In this document: positions 9,191 through 18,410 of the stretch, piece after piece
How the letters are laid out: each line of letters opens with the position of its first letter
Position numbering within the stretch: position 1 is the stretch's first letter
Origin: Methylobacteriaceae bacterium
GTDB lineage: Bacteria > Pseudomonadota > Alphaproteobacteria > Rhizobiales > Beijerinckiaceae
DNA: 34,258 bases
NCBI GenBank assembly: GCA_947444195.1
Contig: CANEZL010000049.1
Coordinates: 1 to 34,258 of the forward strand
Direction: 5' to 3'
The notes under the pieces: generated by a model
Databases searched by the model: none
The model's input: the letters and a program-made list of their open reading frames with translations, nothing else
Told to the model about the DNA's origin: nothing
Program-made: the position numbers and the translations under genes

Positions 9191-10045
9191 ATGATCGTTG
9201 TCATGGGCGCTTCGGGGCGCGTCGGCGGGGCCGCGCTGGAAATCGTCGAACGTGCGGGCAGGCGCGTTCGCGGGATCCGTCGTCGTGCGCGCGGCACGCC
9301 ACAGGGTGCTGCCGAATGGGTGACGGCCGACGCGCTCGACACGCCGGCGCTCGCTTCGGCCTTCGCCGGGGCGGAAGCCGTGTTCGTTCTGAACCCCGTG
9401 TCGCCCGATGCCGGGGATGTCCATGCCGAGGCGGATCGGCTGTCCGCCTCGATCGCCCGGGCGCTGGACATGGCCTCGGTGCCCTACGCGGTCGTGCTCA
9501 GTTCGCAAGGGGCCCATCTCGCGGCGGGCACGGGCGTCGTGACGACGCTTCATCGCTTCGAAGCGGCATTGGGCGAGACGAGAACCGCGCTGACGCTTCT
9601 CCGGCCGGCCTACTTCCTCGAGAGCTGGGTGCCTCTGGCGCGACACGCCTTGGAAACGGGTGAGCTTCCGGCCTATCTGGATCCGGTATCCCGCGCGATC
9701 GACGCCGTATCGGCACGCGATGTCGGCATGATCGCGGCGCAGCATCTGATGGCTCCGCATCCGGGCGTGGTGAACATCGTCGGTTCGACGCGCTGCAGCG
9801 ACGAAGACGCGGCCGAGACGATAGCCAGCCTCCACGGCCGGCCGGTCAGGCTGATCCCCGTGCCCGCGCATCAGGTCGCCGCCGCCCATGCCGCCGCGGG
9901 TCTGGGCGCTTCCCTCGCGACCGAGATCGCCGCGATGTATCGTGCGATCAACGGTGCGGGGATTCCCTTCGAGGACGGAGTCGGCCGTTGCGTGAGCGGC
10001 AGCGTGACGTTGCGCGAGACGCTCGGCATCCTGCGTCCCGCCTGA
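9191..10045 (+). CDS. NmrA-like NAD(P)-binding oxidoreductase/sensor
   Basis: 284-residue Rossmann-fold protein of the atypical SDR (NmrA/HSCARG, YtfG-like quinone reductase) group. MIVVMGASGRVGGAAL holds the GxxGxxG dinucleotide loop at 6-12. Arg residues after the second strand (GIRRRARG) favour NADPH. LLRPAYFLESWVP and the conserved C-terminal pattern match the family; the classical YxxxK pair is absent, as expected. A GTG at 9167 would add eight residues, but the ATG at 9191 has a well-placed AGGAG. HxlR regulators beside NmrA-like reductases are a common quinone/aldehyde-stress arrangement. Codon use is a little less GC-extreme than the neighbours, hinting that the pair was acquired together. 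Confidence 0.83.
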   Translation: MIVVMGASGRVGGAALEIVERAGRRVRGIRRRARGTPQGAAEWVTADALDTPALASAFAGAEAVFVLNPVSPDAGDVHAEADRLSASIARALDMASVPYAVVLSSQGAHLAAGTGVVTTLHRFEAALGETRTALTLLRPAYFLESWVPLARHALETGELPAYLDPVSRAIDAVSARDVGMIAAQHLMAPHPGVVNIVGSTRCSDEDAAETIASLHGRPVRLIPVPAHQVAAAHAAAGLGASLATEIAAMYRAINGAGIPFEDGVGRCVSGSVTLRETLGILRPA

Positions 10046-10066
10046 TCGGTTCGACCGCGGGCCCCG

Positions 10067-10090
10067 GCGCGACCGAGCGGCGGGTCGCGC
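10067..10090. terminator. Hairpin between convergent NmrA-like and CDF genes
   Basis: Perfect 8-bp stem, GCGCGACC (10067-10074) with GGTCGCGC (10083-10090), 8-base loop, immediately before the CDF stop codon. No T-tract. Position between convergent genes suggests a shared terminator. Confidence 0.5.
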
Positions 10091-11047
10091 TCAGGGCGCC
10101 TGCCCGGACCGCGAGGCCTCGCGCGACTGGATCTCGATGAACACCCGCGTCACCTCGGCGTTGCGGGCGCGCAGCGCCCGGTCGAGGCGGGTCACCGCGC
10201 TCTCGATCTCGGCGCCGCTGAGGTCGTCGGCCATGTCGAGGCTGAGGTTCACCAGGATGTCGGACGGGCCGAGATGCTGGGTCAGGATCTCGTTGACGTG
10301 GCGCACGCCGGGCTCGCTCCGGACGATCTCGGCGATGGCGGCCACCACCTCCGGGTCGGCGGCCTCGCCGATCAGCAGGCCGTGCGTCTCGATCATCAGG
10401 AAGATCGCCATGCCCACGAGCACGAGGCCGATCCCGATCGAGGCCCAGCCGTCGAGCGCCGGCCTGTCGAGGAGATGGGCCGCCACCACGCCGGCCAGGG
10501 CGATGAGCAGGCCGAGGAGGGCAGCGATGTCCTCCACGAGGATCGTGAACAGGGCCGGATCCTTGCTGCGGCGGATCGCGCTGACAGGCGAATCGGCGCC
10601 CTTCTCGGCCCAGAAGGCCCGCAGCGCCACGAGGCAGGAATAGCCCTCCGCGAGGATCGCGAAGCCGAGGATGGCGAGGTTCACCCAGAAGCCGGAGAGG
10701 CGGTAGCCGAAGATCGTGGCGTCCGCCGCGGGCTCGGGATGCATGATCTTCTCCGCGCCCTCGTAGATCGCGAAGATGCCGCCGCCGAGGAAGATCATCA
10801 GCGCGACGATGAAGGCGTAGAAGTAGATCTCGCGCCCGTAGCCGAAGGGATGGCGGGCATCGGCCGGCTTCTCCGCCCGCTTCAGGCCCACCAGCAGCAG
10901 GATCTGGTTGGCGGTGTCGACCACGGAATGCGCGCCCTCGGCGAGCATCGCGGTGGAGCCGGTGAGGAAGGCGCCCGTGAACTTCGCCGCCGCGATCGCG
11001 AGGTTGGCCCCCGCGGCGGTGTAGATGGCGCCCGTGCTCTCGGCCAT
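10091..11047 (-). CDS. Cation diffusion facilitator (CDF) transporter, ZnT9-like
   Basis: Inner-membrane divalent-metal/proton antiporter family, about 318 residues with roughly six membrane helices and a cytoplasmic ferredoxin-like C-terminal domain (about 225-318). HSVVD at 40-44 supplies the His/Asp pair of helix 2. In helix 5, where zinc CDFs have HxxxD or DxxxD, this protein has ILVEDIAALLGL (Glu172-Asp173), as I recall for the SLC30A9/ZnT9-type subgroup, so metal transport should not be assumed. The frame is open upstream to 11317, but the ATG at 11047, preceded by GGGAGAGGG, begins the family homology (MAESTGAIYTAAGANLAIAA). Divergent from the HIT gene across 281 bases. Confidence 0.85.
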   Translation of the reverse strand: MAESTGAIYTAAGANLAIAAAKFTGAFLTGSTAMLAEGAHSVVDTANQILLLVGLKRAEKPADARHPFGYGREIYFYAFIVALMIFLGGGIFAIYEGAEKIMHPEPAADATIFGYRLSGFWVNLAILGFAILAEGYSCLVALRAFWAEKGADSPVSAIRRSKDPALFTILVEDIAALLGLLIALAGVVAAHLLDRPALDGWASIGIGLVLVGMAIFLMIETHGLLIGEAADPEVVAAIAEIVRSEPGVRHVNEILTQHLGPSDILVNLSLDMADDLSGAEIESAVTRLDRALRARNAEVTRVFIEIQSREASRSGQAP

Positions 11048-11328
11048 GCCCTGCCCTCTCCCGGATGCGTGGGCGTCGAAGCGGAAGCGGCGCCGTGGCG
11101 AGGCTGGTAAGTGGCGGCGAGCGGTTCGGGTTCCGCGCGCGGGGCATCGCGCCGATCGGCGGATGCCGGCCCCGGACGATGCCGAGGCCTCGACCGGCGC
11201 GCAGCGGGAATGCGGCGGCCTCGCGCCGGCCGGGGGACCTGCCGGTGGACGGCCGGGAGGGCTTGCGGCATCGTCCCGCGCCGGACGGACACCGACCCGA
11301 GCCCCCGAGCAGCCCACCCGGAGCGACC

Positions 11329-11754
11329 ATGCCCGCCTACGATCCCGACAACGTCTTCGCCAAGATCCTGCGCGGCGAGATCCCCGCCCACACGGTCTAC
11401 GAGGACGCCGACACGCTGGCCTTCATGGACGTGATGCCCCAGGGCGAGGGCCACACCCTGGTGATCCCGAAGGCCCCCGCGCGCGGACTGCTCGATGCCG
11501 GGCCGGATTCCCTCGCCGCCCTGGCGCTCAGCGTGCAGCGGGTGGCCCGCGCCGTGAAGGCGGCCTTCGCGGCCGACGGCCTGACCGTGTTCCAGTACAA
11601 CGAGCCGGCGGGCGGGCAGACCGTGTTCCACCTGCACGTCCACATCATCCCGCGGCACGAGGGCGTGCCCCTGAAGCGCCACGAGGGCGGCATGGCCGAC
11701 AACGCGGTGCTCGCCGAGCACGCGGCGCGCATCCGCGCGGCGCTGGACGCGTAG
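11329..11754 (+). CDS. HIT-family nucleotide hydrolase (Hint-like)
   Basis: Histidine-triad protein of 141 residues; HINT enzymes hydrolyse nucleoside phosphoramidates and adenylylated compounds. VFHLHVHIIPR contains His101, His103 and His105, the last in the position of the catalytic nucleophile. The N-terminal DNVFAKILRGEIPAHTVYED and LVIPKAP stretches are also typical. The ATG at 11329 has GGAG nine bases upstream. It converges on the PilZ gene over a hairpin. The physiological substrate is unknown. Confidence 0.92.
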   Translation: MPAYDPDNVFAKILRGEIPAHTVYEDADTLAFMDVMPQGEGHTLVIPKAPARGLLDAGPDSLAALALSVQRVARAVKAAFAADGLTVFQYNEPAGGQTVFHLHVHIIPRHEGVPLKRHEGGMADNAVLAEHAARIRAALDA

Positions 11755-11770
11755 ACGCCCTGCCGTGATC

Positions 11771-11788
11771 GACCCGCCGCGGCGGGTC
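11771..11788. terminator. Hairpin between HIT and PilZ genes
   Basis: GACCCGCC (11771-11778) pairs perfectly with GGCGGGTC (11781-11788) around a two-base centre, between convergent genes only 38 bases apart. No T-tract, so it is a weak or bidirectional terminator at best. Confidence 0.5.
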
Positions 11789-11792
11789 CGGA

Positions 11793-12188
11793 TCAGGCGG
11801 CCGTGGGCGTGCCGGCCTGGGCCATGCTGGTGAGCAGGCGGCGCAGGGCCGCGTTCTCGGCCTCCAGCTCGGCCACGCGGCGCTGGAGCAGGGCGATCGA
11901 CGCCTCGGCCCCGGCCTCGGCGGCCGGGCGTGCCTCCTCCTCCTCGAAGGTGACGCCGACCCCGTCCTCGCGCCGCCAGCGCAGGCTCGCGCGGTAGGTG
12001 CGGTCCTTCTGGGAGATGTAGAGGTCGAACACCTCGGGCAGAGTCACGGTCTCGGACAGGGCGATCCGGGCGCCCGAGGCGGAGAAGTCGCGCACCACGC
12101 AGTCCATGGTGGACGCGCCGTTGTTGAAGCGGATCTGGCCTTTCAGGAAGACCCGCTGCCGCAACGCGTGACGGTGCTCGTCTGACAT
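11793..12188 (-). CDS. PilZ-domain protein with C-terminal coiled coil
   Basis: Likely cyclic-di-GMP-binding protein of 131 residues. The PilZ signature is present: RxxxR as Arg6-His-Ala-Leu-Arg10, and D/NxSxxG as Asp34-Phe-Ser-Ala-Ser-Gly39. The beta-barrel covers about 8-90. A heptad-patterned helix follows (IALLQRRVAELEAENAALRR, about 98-120), probably a dimerising coiled coil. The start at 12188 is chosen because GGAGGAG lies seven bases before it; an upstream ATG at 12224 lacks such a site. Output partner is unknown. The same genome carries a Wsp-like chemosensory operon 6 kb away, but a link through c-di-GMP is only a possibility. Confidence 0.87.
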   Translation of the reverse strand: MSDEHRHALRQRVFLKGQIRFNNGASTMDCVVRDFSASGARIALSETVTLPEVFDLYISQKDRTYRASLRWRREDGVGVTFEEEEARPAAEAGAEASIALLQRRVAELEAENAALRRLLTSMAQAGTPTAA

Positions 12189-12319
12189 GGCCACACTCCT
12201 CCGTTCGCGGAAAGCCGTGGCCAAGTTCTGACGCGTCAGCCGTTAAGGAACGCTTGTGCCGGTCCCGTGCCCGGACGGGTCCGTGCACGAATCTTCGAAA
12301 CGTGAGGTGGGGCGCGGGT

Positions 12320-12550
12320 TCAGCTGAGGTAGCGGCGGTCCACGGTCTGGAACAGGTAGAAGCCGTTGAAGCGCACGGCGGTGTCGGCGGCGCGCCCGTC
12401 GAAGTCGCGGGGCAGGCCGCCCCCGTTGCCGAGCTTGCCCTCGAAGGTCCAGCGCCCGCCGCCGAGGAAGGCCGGCACCGTGCAGGCCTCGGGCACCGCG
12501 CAGCACAGGCCCTCGATGCTCTTCAAGCGGAACAGGTTGTAGCTTCGCAT
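12320..12550 (-). CDS. Small hypothetical protein, 76 residues
   Basis: Not recognised. The ATG at 12550 is preceded by GGAGGA, supporting a real gene. The sequence starts MRSYNLFRLKSIEGLCCAVP and ends with GFYLFQTVDRRYLS. It has three Cys (two adjacent), a Gly-rich centre and no hydrophobic membrane segment. It sits 100 bases downstream of nadE on the same strand. An upstream start at 12640 would overlap the nadE 3' region and lacks a ribosome site. Confidence 0.6.
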   Translation of the reverse strand: MRSYNLFRLKSIEGLCCAVPEACTVPAFLGGGRWTFEGKLGNGGGLPRDFDGRAADTAVRFNGFYLFQTVDRRYLS

Positions 12551-12650
12551 CGGAAGTCCTCCGCTTGGCCGCCCTCCACCGGCTCCCCGCTGCCTTGTGC
12601 GCCGCGAAGAATCAGCTTGACCGTGCTCATAGTGGCACAATCGGTCGCGT

Positions 12651-14711
<2,061 letters not shown>

Positions 14712-14864
14712 GGTGGCGCGGGCCTCGCTTCTGGAGCACGGTGCGCCGGAGCGGCGACCGGCTCGGCGCGGAAGTGCATCGTCCTGTCCGTCTCTGGCCT
14801 CATCCCCTCTGGCGGTCGCCGGGATCCATGGTTGGCCGGGGGAATCCGATGTCGGGGCCCCGCC

Positions 14865-15620
14865 TCAGCCGGCCGGCCCCGCCCGCTCCACGCTTTCGCG
14901 AAAGATCCGCGGGGCGCCGGTGAGGAAGGTGCGGACGTCGTCGGCGATCACCTGCCCGTGGTCGGCGGGCACGGGCCAGCCGTACACGAACTTGCGGATC
15001 GCGATGTAGAAGATCGTGCCGTGGAGCGCCCAGACCGCCTCCTCCTCGCGCTCGGCCAGCGGCACGGCCTCGGGGGCGGGCAGGCCGAACTCGGCGCGCA
15101 ATTCGGCGCAGACCGGGCGGATCAGGGTGTCGCGCACCACGGCGAGGTAGCGCGGGGCGATGGCGTAGCCCTTCAGCCCGGCGAAGGCGAAGGTCCGCAC
15201 CCAGTCGTAGTCGAAGATCCGCGCCTCGTAGGCCCGGTAGAAGCGCACGAGGCGCGTCTCCAGCGGCAGGGTGCGGTCCCGGATCAGGTGCTCCCAGTCC
15301 GGGTTCCAGCGGCTGACGTAGACGTGCTCGTAGACCCGGTCGATCAGCGCCTCCTTGGTGGGGAAGTAGCGGAAGATCGCCGAATGGGTGATGCCGATGC
15401 CGCGGGCGAGCTCCCGGGTCTGGCCCGCGAAACCGTGCTCGGCGAAGAAGCGCGCGGCCGCCTCCACGATCTGCTGCTCGCGCTCGGCCGCGGGCAGGCG
15501 GCGGCGCTCGGCCGGCGGATCGGGCTCGTCGATCTCCAGGTCCTCGGGCCACATCGGCGCGGCACTTGCTGGCATGGAATGGCTTTTCGGTCCGATGGTG
15601 CGCCCGACGCTGCCCGTCAT
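14865..15620 (-). CDS. TetR-family transcriptional regulator
   Basis: Repressor-type DNA-binding protein of about 251 residues from the first ATG. The helix-turn-helix is at about 45-95 (REQQIVEAAARFFAEHGF, then ELARGIGITHSAIFRYFPTK). The C-terminal ligand-binding half (about 105-240) is unlike any regulator whose ligand I know. The start is unsure: ATG codons at 15620, 15575 and 15554 are all possible and none has a strong ribosome site; the domain begins after all three. The 153-base gap to nadE holds nothing I can identify. Target genes are unknown. Confidence 0.85.
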   Translation of the reverse strand: MTGSVGRTIGPKSHSMPASAAPMWPEDLEIDEPDPPAERRRLPAAEREQQIVEAAARFFAEHGFAGQTRELARGIGITHSAIFRYFPTKEALIDRVYEHVYVSRWNPDWEHLIRDRTLPLETRLVRFYRAYEARIFDYDWVRTFAFAGLKGYAIAPRYLAVVRDTLIRPVCAELRAEFGLPAPEAVPLAEREEEAVWALHGTIFYIAIRKFVYGWPVPADHGQVIADDVRTFLTGAPRIFRESVERAGPAG

Positions 15621-15689
15621 CCGCGCGGTCTTCTCTCTATCCTTCTATAGGAGGCGTGTCCGAAAGGTCGACCGCGCCCGGGGCGCACC

Positions 15690-15704
15690 GGCCCTGCGAG
15701 GGCC
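15690..15704 (-). terminator. Short hairpin downstream of the OsmC gene
   Basis: GGCCCT (15690-15695) pairs with AGGGCC (15699-15704), three-base loop, 39 bases past the osmC-like stop and before the tetR start. No T-tract, so it is only a candidate terminator. Confidence 0.3.
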
Positions 15705-15742
15705 ACCGGGCCCTCGGTTCGACGCGGGCTCCCGGCGCGGGC

Positions 15743-16195
15743 TCAGGCCACCACCACCTCGGTGCGCACCGAGTTGGCGATGAAGCAGCCCGCATGGGCC
15801 TCGTGGTGAAGGGCGGCGAGCCGCTCGGGCTCGGGGGCGTCGCCGGCCCAGGTGATCTCGGGATGCAGGCTCACCCGCGTCACGGCGAGCCGCCCGGGCG
15901 CGATCTCCGCCATCACCCCCTCCGCCCGGTCGCGGTAGGCGCGCACCGTGAAGCCCGCGAGCCGGGCCACGTGCAGGAAGGTGAGCATGTGGCAGCTCGC
16001 CAGGGCGGCCACCAGCATCTCCTCCGGATCGACCGCCTCCGGCACCGCCCACTTGCCCACCACCTGCGGCGCCGCGGAGGCCGCCAGCCGCACGCCCCCG
16101 TCGAAGGCGAGGGCGTGGCCGCGGCTGTAGCGGCCCCGCCCGAAATCCTCGTCCGGGCCGAGGGACCATTCGAGCGTCGCCGTGTGTGTCGACAT
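15743..16195 (-). CDS. OsmC/Ohr-family peroxiredoxin-like protein
   Basis: 150-residue OsmC-fold protein; the family reduces organic hydroperoxides through two Cys. Both are present: Cys68 in LASCHMLTFLHVA and Cys137 in HAGCFIANSV, in the family's spacing. VDPEEMLVAALASCH is typical of the OsmC/YhfA side of the family. The ATG at 16195 with AAGGGGA upstream is preferred over 16243, which would add an Arg-rich, non-conserved leader. Cytoplasmic. Divergent from the thiamine-binding gene, with 236 bases between starts. Confidence 0.9.
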   Translation of the reverse strand: MSTHTATLEWSLGPDEDFGRGRYSRGHALAFDGGVRLAASAAPQVVGKWAVPEAVDPEEMLVAALASCHMLTFLHVARLAGFTVRAYRDRAEGVMAEIAPGRLAVTRVSLHPEITWAGDAPEPERLAALHHEAHAGCFIANSVRTEVVVA

Positions 16196-16431
16196 GGTTC
16201 CCCTTCTCTCGCTGTCCGGCCGGCTCCCCGCTTGCGGGCGCAAGGCCGGTTCCTCTCGAGCCGCGCCCGATCGCGTCGCGACCGTCCACGGCTCCGAGCT
16301 CCTGTTCCAGCGCGCGCTCTCGCCGAACCGGCATCCACTTCGGCGAAAGAGCGCTCCGGCGCTATGGTCCTGCCGAGCCCCTGCCCCGGCAAGGTCGAGA
16401 GCGGCGCGGCGTACCGCGCGGGAGAGGAACC

Positions 16432-16719
16432 ATGAAGGTCATCGCGGATCTGTGCATCGTGCCGATGGGCGTCGGCCCGTCCGTGTCCCCTTACGTCAAG
16501 GCCATCAAGGCGATCATCGACGCGTCCCCGCTCGAGGCCGAGATGCACGCCAACGGCACGAACATCTCCGGCGAGCTCGCCGATGTCTGCCGGCTCATCG
16601 AGCAGTGCGAGGCCCGGCTCGCCGAACTCGGCGTCGCGCGCGTCTTCTACACGATGGCCTTCTCCTCGCGCCGGGACAAGGATCAGGCCATGGCCGACAA
16701 GCTCGCCGCGGTGTCCTGA
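16432..16719 (+). CDS. MTH1187/YkoF-type thiamine-binding protein
   Basis: 95-residue ferredoxin-like protein of the Thiamine_BP (formerly DUF77) family, some members of which bind thiamine or its parts. ADLCIVPMGVGPSVSPYV and the EMHANGTNISGELADVCRLI stretch are typical. The ATG at 16432 follows GGGAGAGGA. No signal peptide, so it is cytoplasmic. Its stop lies eight bases from the stop of the convergent binding-protein gene, and both stops lie in one hairpin. It may help in cofactor uptake or sensing; this is inferred from the family only. Confidence 0.85.
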   Translation: MKVIADLCIVPMGVGPSVSPYVKAIKAIIDASPLEAEMHANGTNISGELADVCRLIEQCEARLAELGVARVFYTMAFSSRRDKDQAMADKLAAVS

Positions 16720-16732
16720 GGGGCGCCTCAGG
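16715..16732. terminator. Hairpin that contains both convergent stop codons
   Basis: CCTGAGG (16715-16721) and CCTCAGG (16726-16732) form a perfect 7-bp stem with a GGCG loop. The plus-strand TGA (16717-16719) and the minus-strand TGA (16728-16730) both lie in the stem. No T-tract. Confidence 0.5.
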
Positions 16733-17513
16733 CCGGCGGGCGCAGGGCCGCGCGGATCGCGTCGAGCCCGTCCGTGAGGGCGGCCGGGCCCGGCTGCAGG
16801 ATCAGGGCCGACTTGATCTCGACGATGCGCCCGTCCCGCACCGCCGGCATGGCGGCCCAGCCCGGCCGCGCGGCGATGCGGCCGGGCACGACCCGCTTGC
16901 CGCACCACGAGGCCAGGATGATCTCAGGGGCCGCAGCGCGGACCGCCTCCGGGTCGACGATCCGGTCGCGGGCCGCCGCCTGCCGCGCCCGGTCGGCGAA
17001 GACGTCCCGCCCGCCCGCGATCTCCACGAGTTCGGAGACCCAGCCGATCCCGGCGATGAGCGGATCGTCCCATTCCTCCACGTAGACGCGCGGATGCGGG
17101 CCGGCGGCGCCCTCCGCCGCCACCGCGGCGAGGCGCGCCGCGTAGCCCTCCGCCAGCGCCTCGGCCCGGGCGCCCGCGCCCACCAGCGCCCCGAGGGTGC
17201 GGATCATCGCCAGGATGCCGGCCACGTCGCGCTGGTTGAACAGGTGCACGGCGAGCCCCGCCCGCGCGAGGTCGGCGGCGATCCCGGCCTGGAGATCGGA
17301 GAAGGCGAGGACGAGGTCGGGTTCGAGCGCCAGGACCTTCGGCAGGTCGGCGCTGGTGAAGGCCGAGACCCGCGGCTTCTCGCGGCGCACCCGGGGCGGG
17401 CGCACGGCATAGCCCGAGACGCCGACGATCCGGTGGTCCTCGCCGAGGAGATAGAGCGTCTCCACCGTCTCCTCGGTCAGGCAGACGATGCGCTCCGGGG
17501 GAAAGCGGCGCAT
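16728..17513 (-). CDS. BtuF/FepB-type substrate-binding domain protein without signal peptide
   Basis: 261-residue member of the periplasmic-binding-protein family that handles cobalamin, haem or siderophores. PERIVCLTEETVETLYLLGE, VSAFTSADLPKVLALEPDLV and VEEWDDPLIAGIGWVSELVE are class III binding-protein signatures. Known BtuF and FepB proteins are exported, but this one starts MRRFPPERIVCLTE with no hydrophobic leader or lipobox. The frame is open to 17669, yet the upstream residues also lack a leader. The ATG at 17513 has ACAGGGAC before it. No permease or ATPase is adjacent. It may be a cytoplasmic stand-alone cobalamin-binding protein, a class often annotated so; ligand unproven. Confidence 0.78.
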   Translation of the reverse strand: MRRFPPERIVCLTEETVETLYLLGEDHRIVGVSGYAVRPPRVRREKPRVSAFTSADLPKVLALEPDLVLAFSDLQAGIAADLARAGLAVHLFNQRDVAGILAMIRTLGALVGAGARAEALAEGYAARLAAVAAEGAAGPHPRVYVEEWDDPLIAGIGWVSELVEIAGGRDVFADRARQAAARDRIVDPEAVRAAAPEIILASWCGKRVVPGRIAARPGWAAMPAVRDGRIVEIKSALILQPGPAALTDGLDAIRAALRPPA

Positions 17514-17654
17514 GTCCCTGTCCGCTGGTGAGATGGACGGATCCGCGCGGGCGGCCTCGCGGGCCGGGGAACGGCTCAGTTGAAAACGATACCATGCGCC
17601 GTGCGCATGCCCGCTACACCGATCGGCGCATGGTGCGGCGCGGCATGGTCTGGC

Positions 17655-17756
17655 ATAACGACTGGGCACGGCGGCGATGGCGTCGCAGCCGTGCAGCCCT
17701 TTCTTGGGCGTTTCCTCCCTAGACTTCGGGCCGCTCCTTCGGGAGTGGCCTTTTTT
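17655..17756 (+). ncRNA. Probable trans-acting small RNA with three hairpins and CCUCCC motif
   Basis: No credible protein gene ends at the strong terminator here. Instead the DNA folds as a compact RNA. Hairpin 1: GCACGGC (17666-17672) with GCCGTGC (17688-17694), enclosing GCGA/TCGC. Hairpin 2: GCCC (17696-17699), loop TTTCTT, GGGC (17706-17709). Then a single-stranded TTTCCTCCCT (17711-17720), complementary to Shine-Dalgarno sequences. Hairpin 3 is the terminator at 17729-17756. This layout recalls the alphaproteobacterial alpha-r14/suhB small RNA family, which carries anti-Shine-Dalgarno motifs; the match is from memory. A CATAAC element near 17654 could be a -10 box, giving an RNA of about 100 bases. 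The 5' end is a guess. Confidence 0.6.
17729..17756 (+). terminator. Rho-independent terminator with UUCG loop
   Basis: GGCCGCTCC (17729-17737), TTCG loop, GGAGTGGCC (17742-17750), followed by TTTTTT (17751-17756). Nine pairs including one G-T wobble. This is the clearest intrinsic terminator of the window and reads on the plus strand. Confidence 0.9.
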
Positions 17757-17954
17757 CTTGGCTCGAAGGCTTTGGCGCGAAGCTGGGCCGGGATGTCCTA
17801 GCCGTCCCGCGGCCCCGGCTCAAGCACGATGATGCGCCCCCGCCCCGGTGGTGGCGTTTTCCTGCGCGGAGGATCGTTTGCCTGTGTCGGCCCGCCGCAC
17901 TTTCCGGGTCCGGCCCGGATTGCCCTCCGCCATCCGTGGCCAATATCTCGTGGC

Positions 17955-18149
17955 ATGACCCATCCCGCACGCGATGCATCCGCGCCCGCGCCCAACGATG
18001 GCGGCCCCGTCCTCGACGCGCTGATCCGGGAACGGCTCGGCCGCCACCTCCAGGCGCTCTACGAACCGGTCCTCGACGAGGGCCTCGACCCGCGCCTCGC
18101 CGAACTGATGCGCCAGCTCGACCGGGACCGGCAGGACGGCCGGGACTGA
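17955..18149 (+). CDS. NepR-like small protein, possible anti-sigma factor
   Basis: 64-residue protein. The core (about 22-60) LDALIRERLGRHLQALYEPV, then DPRLAELMRQLD, resembles NepR, the anti-sigma factor of the alphaproteobacterial general stress response: two amphipathic helices with an xxLRxxY...L/PDRxxxLxxxLD pattern and disordered ends. NepR sequesters sigma EcfG until phosphorylated PhyR binds it. No phyR or ecfG lies in this window, so it would be an orphan. The ATG at 17955 is chosen over farther in-frame starts (open to 17829), which add low-complexity sequence. Ribosome site is poor. The stretch 17757-17954 between the small RNA and this gene holds no other recognisable element. 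Confidence 0.55.
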   Translation: MTHPARDASAPAPNDGGPVLDALIRERLGRHLQALYEPVLDEGLDPRLAELMRQLDRDRQDGRD

Positions 18150-18189
18150 GCGGAGGGCTGCGGCGGCGCTCGGTGGGCGCGGCGCTCGG

Positions 18190-18262
18190 TGGGCGGTGAG
18201 GGACTCGAACCCCCGACCCTCTCCGTGTAAAGGAGACGCTCTACCAACTGAGCTAACCGCCC
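18190..18262 (-). tRNA. tRNA-Val (anticodon UAC)
   Basis: The minus strand folds as a full cloverleaf of 73 bases: acceptor stem GGGCGGT/ACCGCCC, D arm AGCTCAGTTGGTAGAGC, anticodon stem TCTCC/GGAGA with loop TTTACAC (anticodon TAC, reading GUA), and T arm with GGTTCGAGTCC. Discriminator A; CCA is not encoded. It stands alone, with no integrase near it, and precedes the chemosensory operon on the opposite strand. Confidence 0.95.
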
Positions 18263-18410
18263 CCGGCGCCGCTGGTACGGCAAGGGGGGCGTGGCGTGCA
18301 AGTGCGTTGCGGCGCGCCCCGACGGGTGCGTTGTCCGGCCCGGCCGCGCGGGCTATCTCCTGGGCGAGGGTCGGGAGCCGGCCAGGGGGACCGTCCGCGG
18401 ACAGCACGCT

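Noticed and set aside
17528..17722. 64-residue Arg-rich frame before the UUCG terminator
   Set aside because: Composition is improbable for a protein, it lacks a ribosome site, and the region is better explained as a structured small RNA.
18190..18262. tRNA-Val as an integration site of a genomic island
   Set aside because: No integrase, no repeat of the tRNA 3' end and no composition change on either side were seen.
18291..18410. N-terminal extension of the first CheW from GTG at 18291
   Set aside because: Although AAGGGGGG precedes the GTG, the 40 residues are Cys/Arg/Gly-rich and unlike CheW N-termini; TTG at 18411 fits the domain start better. Not excluded.
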